NCBI GenBank assembly: GCA_009768925.2
Contig: VHIT02000021.1
Location: 62,001 to 126,000, forward strand
Length of the DNA stretch: 64,000 nt
Source: Cryptosporidium bovis
Taxonomy: Eukaryota > Apicomplexa > Conoidasida > Eucoccidiorida > Cryptosporidiidae
Direction of reading: 5' to 3'
The position numbers and the translations under genes were made by a program. Of the stretch, positions 11,065 through 21,992 are shown piece after piece. The notes under the pieces were generated by a model. That model was not told the origin of the DNA. It saw nothing but the letters and a program-made list of their open reading frames with translations, and did no database searches. Position 1 is the first letter of the stretch, and each line of letters opens with the position of its first letter.

Positions 11065-11472
11065 TATGATTGTTCTCCTCAGCAGAATAAATATTGATAA
11101 AATATTGCGTATTGGTTAATACAAAAGATACTAACAATATTATTAGTTAATAATTAATTATAACAACTTATTTGTAAATAAATAACAATAATTTGCATAA
11201 ATAATGATATTTAAAATTATAAAATAAACAAATAGAAAACAAAAATAGTAATTATTAGGAGTATTTATCTTTTAAATTTACGTTACTAATACTTGCACTT
11301 TATATATCTATTTATTATAAATAATTCGATACCTGTATTAGAGGTACCACCCCTCAATTAATATAAATATAAATATAAATATATATATATTAACGACTAT
11401 TACTATACCAATAAATTATATTATAAATTTATTTACAATTAAATGACTTTTTCTTATTAATTAATATATCTT

Positions 11473-11535
11473 CCGCCAAATACAGCTTTTAGTTACCCGC
11501 CCGCAATTTGCATTTAGTATGTAGTACTGGCGCTA
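11473..11535. promoter_or_regulatory. Cluster of three E2F-like words in a divergent promoter
   Basis: CCGCCAAA (11473-11480), ACCCGCCCGC (11495-11504) and TGGCGCTA (11528-11535) lie within 63 bp. They stand out in the 600-bp A+T-rich gap between EMC2 (start 11064, minus) and the secreted orphan (start 11667, plus). The gap also holds a short AT-repeat tract (11361-11390). No gene is visible in it. Confidence 0.45.
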
Positions 11536-11666
11536 TGATGAAACAAAGTAAACTAATGTATATCAGTCAAATCTATAATTTATGATGAATTATTCAAAAA
11601 CTTGAGTCTGGCACATATTTGGTAGTTGACTATCCGAACAAACAGGACACCCAGTTTAAGAACTTT

Positions 11667-14054
11667 ATGTTACACTTATTTAAAGTGGGAATGAAGTTAA
11701 CTATTAACAAAAAAATCATTGGGTTACTTTTTTTAGTTATCACAGCTGTTGACTACGCTTTGTCATGTGAAATAGAAGGAAAAAATACTTTAGATCGTGA
11801 TAATTTGTCTTTAGCACTATGGGACAATAATGTCTATATGGGGGATGGAAATTACACAATTAAAACAATTGCAGAGATACTCGATAGTAACGTTTTAAAA
11901 GTTGTTAACAATATCACAAAAGACAATATTACAAATTATAATTATGATGTAAAACAGATTCCTAATATAGTTGACAAGAGAGGTGATATAAATAAGTCAA
12001 TTAGCATTGAATCTATATCAAATAATGATTTAGGTGAGATAAATTGTTTCTACGATAAAGGTACAAATAATAAAAAAAAGAGAACAAAAATTAAAACGTA
12101 TAAACTTGAGGGATTACCTACTCCAAAAAAAATTAATATAGATGATATCAAACTATTACTCAGTAGAAATAATATAGAATTTAGTATTGATAATATATCT
12201 TTGGAAAACAATGAATTACATGATAATATTGTTCACATTAGAAACAATACAGTAAATATTTCTGGTGAAGAGCTACTTCGAAACTTTATATCTGATTCAG
12301 ATTCAATATGTAGATTATCAATTCAATGGTTTGAAAGGTATCCAAAATATATAAATATAATGAGAAAAAATCAGAATGATTTATCTAGTGATTATAATAC
12401 ATATAAAATAAGTAGTGACAGTAAGCGTTCATTTATAAACAAATGGATAGATATACTTAAACAACTTAAAACACTAGAAATTGATCAGGAATCACTTAAT
12501 ATTTATACAAATTTTATTGAAAACCAAGCAAAAAAGGACCCAACAAGACTTAGAAAATATCACAGAAACATAAGTGTTGAACTTCATGTATTCAATATAT
12601 TATTAATGAAGCTATTAAGTAAAATAGGGTATTATATGTCATATATTTTATATTTCCCAAAGATTGGTAATATGAATGAAATTTTTACTAACAAACAAAA
12701 AAACAATTATAAAACAACGAATGATGAAATGGGTTTAAATGGAATAAAACATGAAAATAATGTATTAAAACATATTAATAAAGTCGATTTATTCGTAAAT
12801 GAAATATCAACAGACATTATTGAAAAAATTAATCTTGCACTTTCATCGTGTTCTAATGTCATTGAAATCATTTTTAAATATGGCACTGATAATAACACCC
12901 CAAAAGAGGTTATCACGCTTTTTGTTCAGTACAAAAAAATAGTTCGAGTTCTTTTAGGTATCTTATACCATACAAATAATTGCAAGAATTGTAAATCCAA
13001 ATTAAACAATATTGAGTCAAAACTCGTTAAAAGTTCCTATTTAGTTACACAAAATGAATATCCTAATAAAATAGGATTTAAGCCTCACAGTCGTTATATT
13101 AATAGTGACAATAATAATGATAATAACACGAATCGAGATGTAGTCACAATTCAATCCAAAGCAGAGCTTGAATTTAAATTTATATCTGAAAAAGATGTTG
13201 AAACATTTTGTTCTAACAAAGAATTAAATTTTTATAACAGAATTAAAAGTGATATTCTTACTCAAGTTAATAGTGAATTTAATAATATAGTTTTAGCTGT
13301 AAAAAGGCCAAATTGTCTATCTGGTCTTGTATTGTACGACCAAAAGTATAACGAAGAAAGCCAACACGAGTGTACATTAAATATTAAAAGAGGTATTAAT
13401 GGTAGACCGAATATAAGCATTCAAAATAATGTCAATGATCATAACTTAAGTAAAAACATTATTAAGTTATTTAAAGAAGATATCTTAAGATGGTTTGAAC
13501 TGTATTACATAGATCGTTTATTATTGGACGAAAAAATGTTAAGTAATTATTCTAATTTCAATGAAATAAATGTTTTACTTCAACTAAAGCTTCTAATTGC
13601 ATGTCCATATTTGGTCAATAATAACAATATTGATGCTAGAATTAATAGTTTTGGAAACTCTTACACATTAATTTACTTAATTGGAAAAGTGAAAGATATA
13701 AATTTTAACGAGTGGAACATTGTAACTAATTTTAATAGAATCAATTCTAGTACAGAGAAACAAATAAAATTCCTTTCTGTAATATTTCCGAATATTAAAA
13801 ATGGTATTAATGGGATGTGTTCACTTCAAAATATTAATAGCAACATTAAAATACCAAAATATATTAGAGAATCAAATAATTTTACCTTTGAAAGAATATT
13901 TTTAAGTAATTTTGAGTCAGAAAATCAAGATATATCTAAATCAATAATAAAAAATTGTTTAAATTATGTTGATAATGGAACAATCATTAAACATATATTT
14001 GGTGAAAAAAATATTTATTTAAAATGTGTAGATGGTAATTTTATTATTCAGTAA
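11667..14054 (+). CDS. Secreted orphan protein with N-terminal signal peptide
   Basis: 795 aa from the first ATG at 11667. The open frame extends further upstream but only through non-ATG codons. A second ATG at 11691 gives MKLTINKKIIGLLFLVITAV, a textbook signal peptide ending near DYALSC, and may be the real start. The mature part is Asn/Lys/Ile-rich and mostly helical by composition, with a CKNCKSK motif near the middle and a W-containing segment (ILRWFELYYIDRLLL) near residue 620. No membrane anchor or GPI signal is evident at the C-terminus (FIIQ). I recognise no domain, and it is probably lineage-specific. Its stop codon lies inside the coding region of the convergent Gemin5-like gene (11-nt overlap). 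Confidence 0.7.
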   Translation: MLHLFKVGMKLTINKKIIGLLFLVITAVDYALSCEIEGKNTLDRDNLSLALWDNNVYMGDGNYTIKTIAEILDSNVLKVVNNITKDNITNYNYDVKQIPNIVDKRGDINKSISIESISNNDLGEINCFYDKGTNNKKKRTKIKTYKLEGLPTPKKINIDDIKLLLSRNNIEFSIDNISLENNELHDNIVHIRNNTVNISGEELLRNFISDSDSICRLSIQWFERYPKYINIMRKNQNDLSSDYNTYKISSDSKRSFINKWIDILKQLKTLEIDQESLNIYTNFIENQAKKDPTRLRKYHRNISVELHVFNILLMKLLSKIGYYMSYILYFPKIGNMNEIFTNKQKNNYKTTNDEMGLNGIKHENNVLKHINKVDLFVNEISTDIIEKINLALSSCSNVIEIIFKYGTDNNTPKEVITLFVQYKKIVRVLLGILYHTNNCKNCKSKLNNIESKLVKSSYLVTQNEYPNKIGFKPHSRYINSDNNNDNNTNRDVVTIQSKAELEFKFISEKDVETFCSNKELNFYNRIKSDILTQVNSEFNNIVLAVKRPNCLSGLVLYDQKYNEESQHECTLNIKRGINGRPNISIQNNVNDHNLSKNIIKLFKEDILRWFELYYIDRLLLDEKMLSNYSNFNEINVLLQLKLLIACPYLVNNNNIDARINSFGNSYTLIYLIGKVKDINFNEWNIVTNFNRINSSTEKQIKFLSVIFPNIKNGINGMCSLQNINSNIKIPKYIRESNNFTFERIFLSNFESENQDISKSIIKNCLNYVDNGTIIKHIFGEKNIYLKCVDGNFIIQ

Positions 14055-17000
14055 TATATATATTCTTTTTCAAGTGTGCCAATAAATTGTTAATTTTTAA
14101 TAATATTTCGTCTTTAATGTTATTTTTATTACTTGATGCCTCACATATTGCATTGTATAGCCAGATTAATTTATTTTTTTCATCTAGTAATTTATAACCA
14201 AATGATTTTTTTATTATTTCAATTCTGTTATTATCTTTACAATTCTTAAGATTATCCTTTGTTGATAGTAATTCATATAGGAACAAAATTGTATTTTTAA
14301 ACTCGTGATCAAGATACTCACCTCTTCTCAGAAATAATAGTTTGCAGATAACTTCTAAATCATATCTTATAATTTGATACCTCTTTTCCATTTTGTTGGT
14401 AATTTTGTAATTTTTTGTTGAACTATCTTCATTTATTAGTTCATTTAAACCATCATTTTGTAAAAATAATATACTTAGATACTTTATTAATATGTACATG
14501 ACTTTATTGTTATTCAATTCTTCATCGTTTGAAAATAGTTCTTTATATGATAGAATGATTATTTTTTCTAGATTAAACATCCAATTTATTTCATATTTAT
14601 CATAATTTATGTTTAATATAAATAAAATGAATTCTTTTAATAGTTTTAATTGTGTAAAATTTAATAACTGATCTTCAAATGGTAAATAATTATACTTTTT
14701 AATATATAATAGTATATCATCCTTATTGTCTATATTAACTTTCATTTTCTTCATCAAATTAACAACGCAAATTAAACCTTTATGTTTCCATTTACTATAA
14801 ATCAAAAAACTAAAAATTTTAAACATCAATTCATATAACAGCAAATTTTTGCTTATATATTTACTTATTTCATCACATTTGAATCTCAACTTCGAAAACA
14901 TTTCTTCGCATTCATTGTTTCTACTTAAACTAATTGAAATGAATTCCTTAATGTTACATTTATCTTTGTCATAATCGTAATTACATTCATTCATACCACC
15001 ATCTTTAATCTCATTCTTAATTATATTCTCAATTTCAGTTTCAAAATAGTAGTTAATATAAAACATAAAATAACAATCCAACAAATTAATTGAAAATGTA
15101 TTTATGTTTATACCTGAATTATCATTATCAGTAGTAATCTTATTATTATCCTTTTTGTTTAAATTAATAATTATATTAAGATAACCAACGATTTTAAATA
15201 GAGAAAAGAGTTGATGTATATTTTCGTAGGAACCTTTAATTGATATCAATTTTGTTATTTTTTTATATAAATCTTTATATAGTTTCACATACTCGTTAAT
15301 AGCTATATAGCATTTATAGGATTGAAAATGTAATTCGTTTGAGACAAAATGATTTAACCATCTTCTCATTATGTTTAACGTAATATCACTGTTGTTTCCA
15401 AAGAAATAATTCGAAATTAAAAATGCATTTTGATACAAATTATAATTACAATACATTTCTATAGATTTGTGGATTCTACCTTGAAACAAATTCAATATAC
15501 AATACTCATGTAGTATATTTTCATTTTTACTTATTAAAGTTGTATTTTTATTCAACGTATCCCTATAATCAATTAGTTTTCTTTCCAAATCTGTTAGTAA
15601 TTTTAAAATGTATGATTTAATAATGCAATGTTTTTCAACATTCTCATTGCTAGATAATGTATTATCTTTGCTTCTTAAATTTATTAGATATCTTATCCAC
15701 TCAAAAAGTATATACTCATTATTATTATTACCACTATTAATATTGTTATTATTATTCACACCTGTTATTGAATCAAATAATGCATTTTTATTATTATCCT
15801 CGATCACATTCTTATTTTTATTTAAATAGTTCTCAATAATATACAAGTTACTTGAAAAGTCACAGTTGAGCATTGCAATATATTCGATTATATAATCATT
15901 TATAGCTATATTATCGTTTTTCTTAAATTCACTTATATTCTCAATTATTTTATATTTAAAGTTACCTTCCATATGATTGAATTTTGAATAGCAGTAAATA
16001 TGAAAATCAATTAGGTCTATAGATGACTCGTTGTAATTCAAAAACAGAATAAAATCAAATATATATTTTAACATGCCATTACTACTTAAATAATTATATA
16101 TAGTATCATAATTAACAATTTTTTCATTACCATCTAAATAAATAATCATTTTAAATAAAATCATAATATATAGTGACTCAATGCAGTCCTTATTATTTTG
16201 CTGGTAAATATTTTTATTAGTTAGGAATAATAACGAATTTCTATTTATTACTAAGTTTTTTTTTTTTTCATTTAATTCATTTGATATATTAACCATTTGT
16301 AATATTTGCTCCTGGCCTCCTATTATTAGTCTAAAATTATTTCCATACTCAATGTTAAAGTCTCTCGTATCTCTAAACCAAATTAAATTTGATTTGAAGT
16401 TATACTTGTTTATCAAGCTTTCTACGTGACATAAATTTGATCTTATTATTATATTTTCACCTAAAAGTATATTCTTTTCAAAACAACATGTTATTTTAAA
16501 TATACTGGTTTTATTCATATCATTTAACACTGCAATCATAAACTCAACATTTCTATTTCCATAATTCTCTCTTTCACTGTTCATAATTAAATCCATACTT
16601 AAATAATCGTATTTAATTATCTTATTTTTTTCTTTAAATATATTTTCAAGCTTTAAAGTATTGCCATTGTTATCCTTGTCTAGCTTATTAGTATCTGTAC
16701 TATTTAAAAATAAAATCAAATTCCCATTTCTAGTTAATAGTATGTATATTTCATTATAAACATCACTCTTATGTCTATTATCTAAAACTATAGTTCCACT
16801 TATTACCTTATCCTCTTTCCCCAGTATATAATCTCCAACTTTAAAAAATTCAAAATTTCTTTGCACCAACTGAATGTTATTTTCAAGTACTCCATTACAA
16901 GAATAGGTTTTATAATTACTAGTATTGTTATTTAGAGAACGCAATTCAAAATTTATCTTGTATATAAATAGGTTAACCCCATCTTCAATTAATCGTTTGT

Positions 17001-18999
17001 TATTTATGTTTACATTATCTTTAGTTGCATTTATTTCTGTATTCATAGGCATTTTCACACTTGAAAAATATAGTGTATTTTTTTCCTTAACTACATGACA
17101 TTCATTAAAATACAAGTATTTAAAATCTAATTTAATTATATCTGAACTATTTATGCTGAATTTATCATTATTATTGTCACTGTCTTTTAGTTCAACATCA
17201 TACTTATCAATTTTTTTCTCACTTAAACTGTGGACGTTAATATCTATTTCACCAAAAATAGTTTCGAAAATATTTCTCTTGTCATTTTTTTTCTCAAACA
17301 ATATAATGTAACTCAAATTTCCATTCATTTTATCAAATAAAATTATTACATGACGATATTTTTCATTTAACAGTTTGTTGTATATCTTTTTGTTATTATC
17401 TATTCCGTCTATCTCATAAAAATCATCGTTATCAAAATATTCAGAATCACATGAATGTATTAATTTATCTTCATGTACATCGTTTTCAAATTCAAACCAA
17501 TCCAAATAATAATTTTCGATATTTGTTGTTTTATTAAATTTTGATTTAAGTTTCAAATTTGTATAATGAGCTATATTATTTGGGTTTATAAACAACATGC
17601 CTAAATTTCCCAAATTAGTTAGGTAACAAATATATTGAGAATATAAGTAATTAATTGATAGTTTGATTATTCTTTCACCTTTTCCTAAATATCCTAGATC
17701 ATCATACAATTGATTCCTTTCTCTCTTATTTTCATTTAATAAGTCCATCCCTATTAATTTACCATCTCCAGTTTGAATATATATTATGTGTGAATATCCA
17801 TAAGGTGATATTATATTATCAACCCAACCACCCAACGTGTTATTCATCCATTCAAATTTGAATATTTCGATATTTACAAAAAAAACTATGTTGCTTTTAG
17901 TTGTTCCCATCAGAAAAAGAGAACCATTGCTTGTTTTTACACTTTTGAGACAGAAAATCATATGGCAATTCGTATTTGAAATTGAATAACCTTGGTTATC
18001 TGTTCTGTAGTGTTCAGTTTTACTTTTTGAAATGAATAATTTTCTAATTACTTGATCATTGTCAATAATATCTGTTTTTTCCACATTATCTGGATCCAAT
18101 TCTAAAATTTCGTTATTATTACAGGAAACATATAGTTTATCTCCTAATATTAATAGAATAGTCCACATATTATCTATGTACGAATTATTTACCAACTTTT
18201 TTGTACTTATTTCTTTTTTATTAGAATTGTATGCAAATATATAATCGTTTAAACTTGTTCCTATCCAAATATTATATTTGTACTCAACTAAACTTAAAAT
18301 GGGTTTATCAACAAGCAAATTATGTTCAAAAACGTTTAATAATTTTCCATTACTTTTGTTAAAAATAATAATTCTACCACTCCTATATCCAACAAAGAGG
18401 TTATTATCACCATTATTTGTAATACACAAAGCCGTGATTTCATCCGTAAAGAATTTAAATCTTTTTTGTTCATATTTAATTTTTTCATAAATATCATCAT
18501 TCAACTTACTTTGTTTGTTTCTAAGACTTATTATCTCTAATATATTTATTTCACCGTGAATATCACCTGTTACTATTTCGTTACTTGTGTTACTATTTAT
18601 AATAATGTTTGTTCCGCTTTTTATTTTAATTGTATCTAATATTAATTCAGAAGAGCAGCTTAATACTGAATCATTACAATCATTAGTGATTCTTAATTCC
18701 CAAATTCTGAGTTTATCATCAATATGTGTACTTAACATTAATAGCGATTTAAATCTACAATTACATGAGATTTGCACTTGATCAGATGAAAATTGAAGCA
18801 TTACCAAACTAATAGGTTTACTTTTAATTCCACAATAAACTGATCCTATTATCTTGTTATCAGAAATATCACCTATTATTATACTATTTTTTGTTGTATA
18901 GGCATAAATCTTCCCTGAATTTTCTACAAATAGAGAATTTGTAGAATACCAATTTGGAGAAGGTGGTATTAAAATATTGCTAATCTTTGTATTACTCAT
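14044..18999 (-). CDS. Gemin5-like protein: WD40 propellers plus helical TPR-like region
   Basis: 1651 aa, single exon (human Gemin5 is 1508). The N-terminus contains IPPSPNWYS, matching the start of Gemin5 (LPPSPNWYC), whose Trp-Tyr pair is part of the snRNA-binding face of the first propeller. Residues about 20-750 read as degenerate WD/beta-propeller blades (DDKLRIWEL, IVTGDIHGEINIL, LFVGYRSGRIIIFNK, IWIGTSLNDYIFAY). From about 950 on it is helical. A segment near 1170-1250 (GRIHKSIEMYCNYNLYQNA, then SYKCYIAINEYVKLYKDLYKK) parallels the Gemin5 TPR-like dimerisation module. Gemin5 selects snRNAs for Sm-core assembly by the SMN complex and also binds mRNA caps. Function here is inferred from architecture and the N-terminal motif. 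Alternative: another WD40-plus-TPR scaffold. Confidence 0.65.
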   Translation of the reverse strand: MSNTKISNILIPPSPNWYSTNSLFVENSGKIYAYTTKNSIIIGDISDNKIIGSVYCGIKSKPISLVMLQFSSDQVQISCNCRFKSLLMLSTHIDDKLRIWELRITNDCNDSVLSCSSELILDTIKIKSGTNIIINSNTSNEIVTGDIHGEINILEIISLRNKQSKLNDDIYEKIKYEQKRFKFFTDEITALCITNNGDNNLFVGYRSGRIIIFNKSNGKLLNVFEHNLLVDKPILSLVEYKYNIWIGTSLNDYIFAYNSNKKEISTKKLVNNSYIDNMWTILLILGDKLYVSCNNNEILELDPDNVEKTDIIDNDQVIRKLFISKSKTEHYRTDNQGYSISNTNCHMIFCLKSVKTSNGSLFLMGTTKSNIVFFVNIEIFKFEWMNNTLGGWVDNIISPYGYSHIIYIQTGDGKLIGMDLLNENKRERNQLYDDLGYLGKGERIIKLSINYLYSQYICYLTNLGNLGMLFINPNNIAHYTNLKLKSKFNKTTNIENYYLDWFEFENDVHEDKLIHSCDSEYFDNDDFYEIDGIDNNKKIYNKLLNEKYRHVIILFDKMNGNLSYIILFEKKNDKRNIFETIFGEIDINVHSLSEKKIDKYDVELKDSDNNNDKFSINSSDIIKLDFKYLYFNECHVVKEKNTLYFSSVKMPMNTEINATKDNVNINNKRLIEDGVNLFIYKINFELRSLNNNTSNYKTYSCNGVLENNIQLVQRNFEFFKVGDYILGKEDKVISGTIVLDNRHKSDVYNEIYILLTRNGNLILFLNSTDTNKLDKDNNGNTLKLENIFKEKNKIIKYDYLSMDLIMNSERENYGNRNVEFMIAVLNDMNKTSIFKITCCFEKNILLGENIIIRSNLCHVESLINKYNFKSNLIWFRDTRDFNIEYGNNFRLIIGGQEQILQMVNISNELNEKKKNLVINRNSLLFLTNKNIYQQNNKDCIESLYIMILFKMIIYLDGNEKIVNYDTIYNYLSSNGMLKYIFDFILFLNYNESSIDLIDFHIYCYSKFNHMEGNFKYKIIENISEFKKNDNIAINDYIIEYIAMLNCDFSSNLYIIENYLNKNKNVIEDNNKNALFDSITGVNNNNNINSGNNNNEYILFEWIRYLINLRSKDNTLSSNENVEKHCIIKSYILKLLTDLERKLIDYRDTLNKNTTLISKNENILHEYCILNLFQGRIHKSIEMYCNYNLYQNAFLISNYFFGNNSDITLNIMRRWLNHFVSNELHFQSYKCYIAINEYVKLYKDLYKKITKLISIKGSYENIHQLFSLFKIVGYLNIIINLNKKDNNKITTDNDNSGININTFSINLLDCYFMFYINYYFETEIENIIKNEIKDGGMNECNYDYDKDKCNIKEFISISLSRNNECEEMFSKLRFKCDEISKYISKNLLLYELMFKIFSFLIYSKWKHKGLICVVNLMKKMKVNIDNKDDILLYIKKYNYLPFEDQLLNFTQLKLLKEFILFILNINYDKYEINWMFNLEKIIILSYKELFSNDEELNNNKVMYILIKYLSILFLQNDGLNELINEDSSTKNYKITNKMEKRYQIIRYDLEVICKLLFLRRGEYLDHEFKNTILFLYELLSTKDNLKNCKDNNRIEIIKKSFGYKLLDEKNKLIWLYNAICEASSNKNNIKDEILLKINNLLAHLKKNIYITE

Positions 19000-19026
19000 A
19001 TTTTTTATAATGCATATATGAATTAA

Positions 19027-19032
19027 GTGGGG
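19027..19032 (+). promoter_or_regulatory. G-box-like GTGGGG upstream of the Gemin5-like gene
   Basis: GTGGGG sits 28 bp upstream of the minus-strand start at 18999 and reads on the plus strand. It is in the 677-bp divergent gap 19000-19676, which is otherwise A+T-rich without a recognisable gene. Confidence 0.25.
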
Positions 19033-19590
19033 AAAATACAGTTAGAACAGTTTGTGTACTAATACCACTTTGCAATTTGTCTACTTAAAAAAATAAGAAA
19101 AAAGTGTCCACAGTACTCTTGTTTCGAAATTATTATTATAACAATGATATAAAAACAAGAATTAAGTGTTCATTGTTGAAACTTATATATTTAAATCATT
19201 TTTCTTGTTTTGTTTAGCAATTGCATTAAAAAGTTATTTTTTGACCAGTTTATGCGGTATTGTTTTGGATTTCTAATAGACAATAATAAAAATTGAAAAA
19301 ATGTCAACGTTGCTTTTAATTTAATACGCGAAACTATTAAAATTATACTTGATTGAATTATTAAGTTATTCTATCTTTAACTTTTAAACGAGTTTTTGAC
19401 ACGACTCTACATTTTAAAGATTAGAAAACAATTATTTTGATGAAAACAGAGCTAAAAACACATATATAGTATGAAAATCACCTGCTAGACTTATTATTGG
19501 TACTATTTGCCACATATTTATACATTTAAATACTTAACCTAATGTTCATGTACTTGTAGTGGGAAGTGCCGAAAGGTTGTAATAACATCA

Positions 19591-19619
19591 GGCGCTGAAG
19601 TTTAAAATATGTAGCGCCA
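19591..19619. promoter_or_regulatory. Paired E2F-like words before the DEAH helicase
   Basis: GGCGCT (19591-19596) and TAGCGCCA (19612-19619) face each other 58-86 bp upstream of the helicase ATG at 19677. They lie in the gap shared with the divergent Gemin5-like gene. Two opposed GGCGC words so close together suggest a real control site. Confidence 0.45.
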
Positions 19620-19676
19620 TTATTAGTATGCCTTAATAACTCTGAAAGGGATTGGAATGAATTTAAAGAATACAAA

Positions 19677-21992
19677 ATGTCAGAAAGTGACACACTACCA
19701 ATAAGTAAATATAAAAATGAGATATTATCATTGATTAGTGACAATGATGTTTCAATTATTATTGGTGAAACAGGAAGTGGTAAGTCAACCCTATTGCCCA
19801 TTTTTTTATACGAGGAAAGTTTAGCAAATAGAAGAAATGAATTATTTAAACACAGAAATAGAGTAATAGCAATAACACAACCCAGAAGAATAGCTGCAAT
19901 TTCTTTAGCAGAGTATGCTTCAAACCTTTTAAAGAGTAGTGTTGGTGATATAGTTGGATACTCCGTAAGATTTAAAACGCTAATTTCGAAAAATACAAGA
20001 ATAAAGTATTTAACAGATGGCATGTTAATTAGAGAATGTGTAACTACAAAAAAGAACCTTTTTGAAAGTTATTCTATTATAGTGATAGATGAGGCTCATG
20101 AGAGATCAGTTAGAACGGATTTCTTACTCGGACTATTAAAAATGGAATTAAATAAAAAAGAAAGAATAGAGGACAAGTTTAAGATAATAATTATGTCGGC
20201 AACCTTCCAGTACAATGATTTTGTTAATTTTTTCAAAAGTAATTTAAAAGATGAATATAATGGTAAAAAACTTAATAATCAACTTAAAATTGGTATTTAC
20301 AAGGTTCCTGGAAGACAATTTCCTGTGAAAATAAATTATTTAAAGGAACCTGAAGTGGATTATTTAGAAGCAGTAGTATCTACAATTTTGACAATTCATT
20401 TTTCAAAACCAGAAGGCGATATTTTAGTTTTTTTACCAGGTCAGGATGATATACTACAGTTATATGAAAAACTTAACAATTTAAAAAAAGAAATTGACAA
20501 ATTTTATGAAAAAGAGGGTGAACTTTCTTTTTACATTAATAAAACAAAAATAGATAATATTAATAGAATTAAAATTCATATACAGTGTCTCTATGCTAGT
20601 ATGCCTACTGAAGAGCAAACAAAGGTCTTTGAGAAGCTTCCTGGTAATTATAGAAAGGTTATTTTATCGACAAACATTTCAGAAACATCTGTTACACTTC
20701 CAAACATTGTTTATGTTGTAGATTCAGGCTTAGAAAAGCTAAAGTATTTTAAAAGCGATGCTAGTATTGATGCTCTCATTCTAAATAAAATTTCAAAAGC
20801 GTCTTCAATACAAAGAGCAGGAAGAGCAGGAAGGCTTAAACCTGGAGAGGTTTATAGAATTTATACTAAACAAAATTATAATGAGCTTTTGGTATCACAA
20901 ACTCCAGAAATATTAAGGACAAGTCTTTCAGAGACCTTACTGGAGCTTATATATATATTAGACAACTATTCACGTTTCAATAATAAAATGGATTATAATA
21001 AAGAATTTGAAACTGATAGTTCACTAAAGGAAGCTTCTGTAAAAAAAATAATGAACTTCCCATTTATGAGTTATCCAAACAGGGAATCTATTATTGCAAC
21101 CTTAAAATTTCTTTATAGACTTGAGGCATTAGATATAAAAGGAAATATCACAGAACTTGGGGTTAAACTTACAATGCTTCCTGTAACTCCCATTTTAGGT
21201 AAACTCATTTGCTGCAGTATTGAATTTTCTTGCACTTCAGAAGTTATTACATTAGTATCTATGTTATCTGCTGAATGCTATTTTGATTGTTCTATAGAAG
21301 TTGAAAGAAACAGAAAAAGACTGAGAAATAATGCTATTAATAATAATAACAATTCACAGTCCTCACTTTCATCCTCATACAGGACTTATATCAAATCTAA
21401 TATGATAAAATATGGAGATCATGTTGGACTCATTGAAATTTATAATAAATGGAATTCCTTGGGAATTACTGAAAAATATAAATTTTGTACGGAAGTTGGA
21501 ATATCAAATATAAATATGTTGCGTGCTAAATCAATAAGAAATCAATTAGTACAACTAACATACAATATTTTTAATATTAAAACAATTGATAGCTGTATAT
21601 TAAAGAATAATCTTGACACCATACACAATGTTAATAAAGATATAAATACATCTAATAGTCTAAGTGATAATATTTCAAAATCAAAAGCAATTATTGACGA
21701 AACTTCAAAAGATGATAAATGGAATCCATTATTAATGTGTTTAACAAAGAGTTTTTGGCAAAATTCAGCCAAATTAGACCATAATAATAAACAGTATATT
21801 ACTGAGATTTCGAGGCAAATAGTTAGTGCACACCCTTCAAGTAGTATTTCACAACTTAAAAATAAACCTAAATGGGTTATATTTAACGATGTTGTTCAAA
21901 CAAATAAGACTTATATTAAAATTTTATCACCAATAAATCATTTATGGCTCGCAGAATATTGTTCCAAATGGTTCATTTCACATTCAAACTAA
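19677..21992 (+). CDS. DEAH-box RNA helicase, DHX33-like
   Basis: 771 aa, close to human DHX33 (707 aa). Complete DEAH set: motif I GETGSGKS (about residue 31), Ia TQPRRIAAISLAE, II DEAHERS (about 138), III MSATF (about 172), IV LVFLPGQDDI, V STNISETSVTLPNIVYVVDSG, VI QRAGRAGR (about 379). Then come the winged-helix/ratchet region and an OB-fold ending with ISRQIVSAHPSS, VQTNKTYIKIL and WLAEYCSKWF. Compare DHX33 HQPVAIHPSSV, YTNKCYMRDL, QWLYEAAPEYF. There is no N-terminal extension, so the helicase core begins almost at the start Met, as in DHX33 rather than splicing helicases. Family members act in ribosome biogenesis and translation; a nucleolar role is inferred. A poly-Asn insertion sits near residue 555. 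Confidence 0.85.
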   Translation: MSESDTLPISKYKNEILSLISDNDVSIIIGETGSGKSTLLPIFLYEESLANRRNELFKHRNRVIAITQPRRIAAISLAEYASNLLKSSVGDIVGYSVRFKTLISKNTRIKYLTDGMLIRECVTTKKNLFESYSIIVIDEAHERSVRTDFLLGLLKMELNKKERIEDKFKIIIMSATFQYNDFVNFFKSNLKDEYNGKKLNNQLKIGIYKVPGRQFPVKINYLKEPEVDYLEAVVSTILTIHFSKPEGDILVFLPGQDDILQLYEKLNNLKKEIDKFYEKEGELSFYINKTKIDNINRIKIHIQCLYASMPTEEQTKVFEKLPGNYRKVILSTNISETSVTLPNIVYVVDSGLEKLKYFKSDASIDALILNKISKASSIQRAGRAGRLKPGEVYRIYTKQNYNELLVSQTPEILRTSLSETLLELIYILDNYSRFNNKMDYNKEFETDSSLKEASVKKIMNFPFMSYPNRESIIATLKFLYRLEALDIKGNITELGVKLTMLPVTPILGKLICCSIEFSCTSEVITLVSMLSAECYFDCSIEVERNRKRLRNNAINNNNNSQSSLSSSYRTYIKSNMIKYGDHVGLIEIYNKWNSLGITEKYKFCTEVGISNINMLRAKSIRNQLVQLTYNIFNIKTIDSCILKNNLDTIHNVNKDINTSNSLSDNISKSKAIIDETSKDDKWNPLLMCLTKSFWQNSAKLDHNNKQYITEISRQIVSAHPSSSISQLKNKPKWVIFNDVVQTNKTYIKILSPINHLWLAEYCSKWFISHSN

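Noticed and set aside
11619-11666. N-terminal extension of the secreted orphan upstream of its first ATG
   Set aside because: The open frame has only non-ATG codons here; starting at 11667 or 11691 leaves a proper signal peptide.
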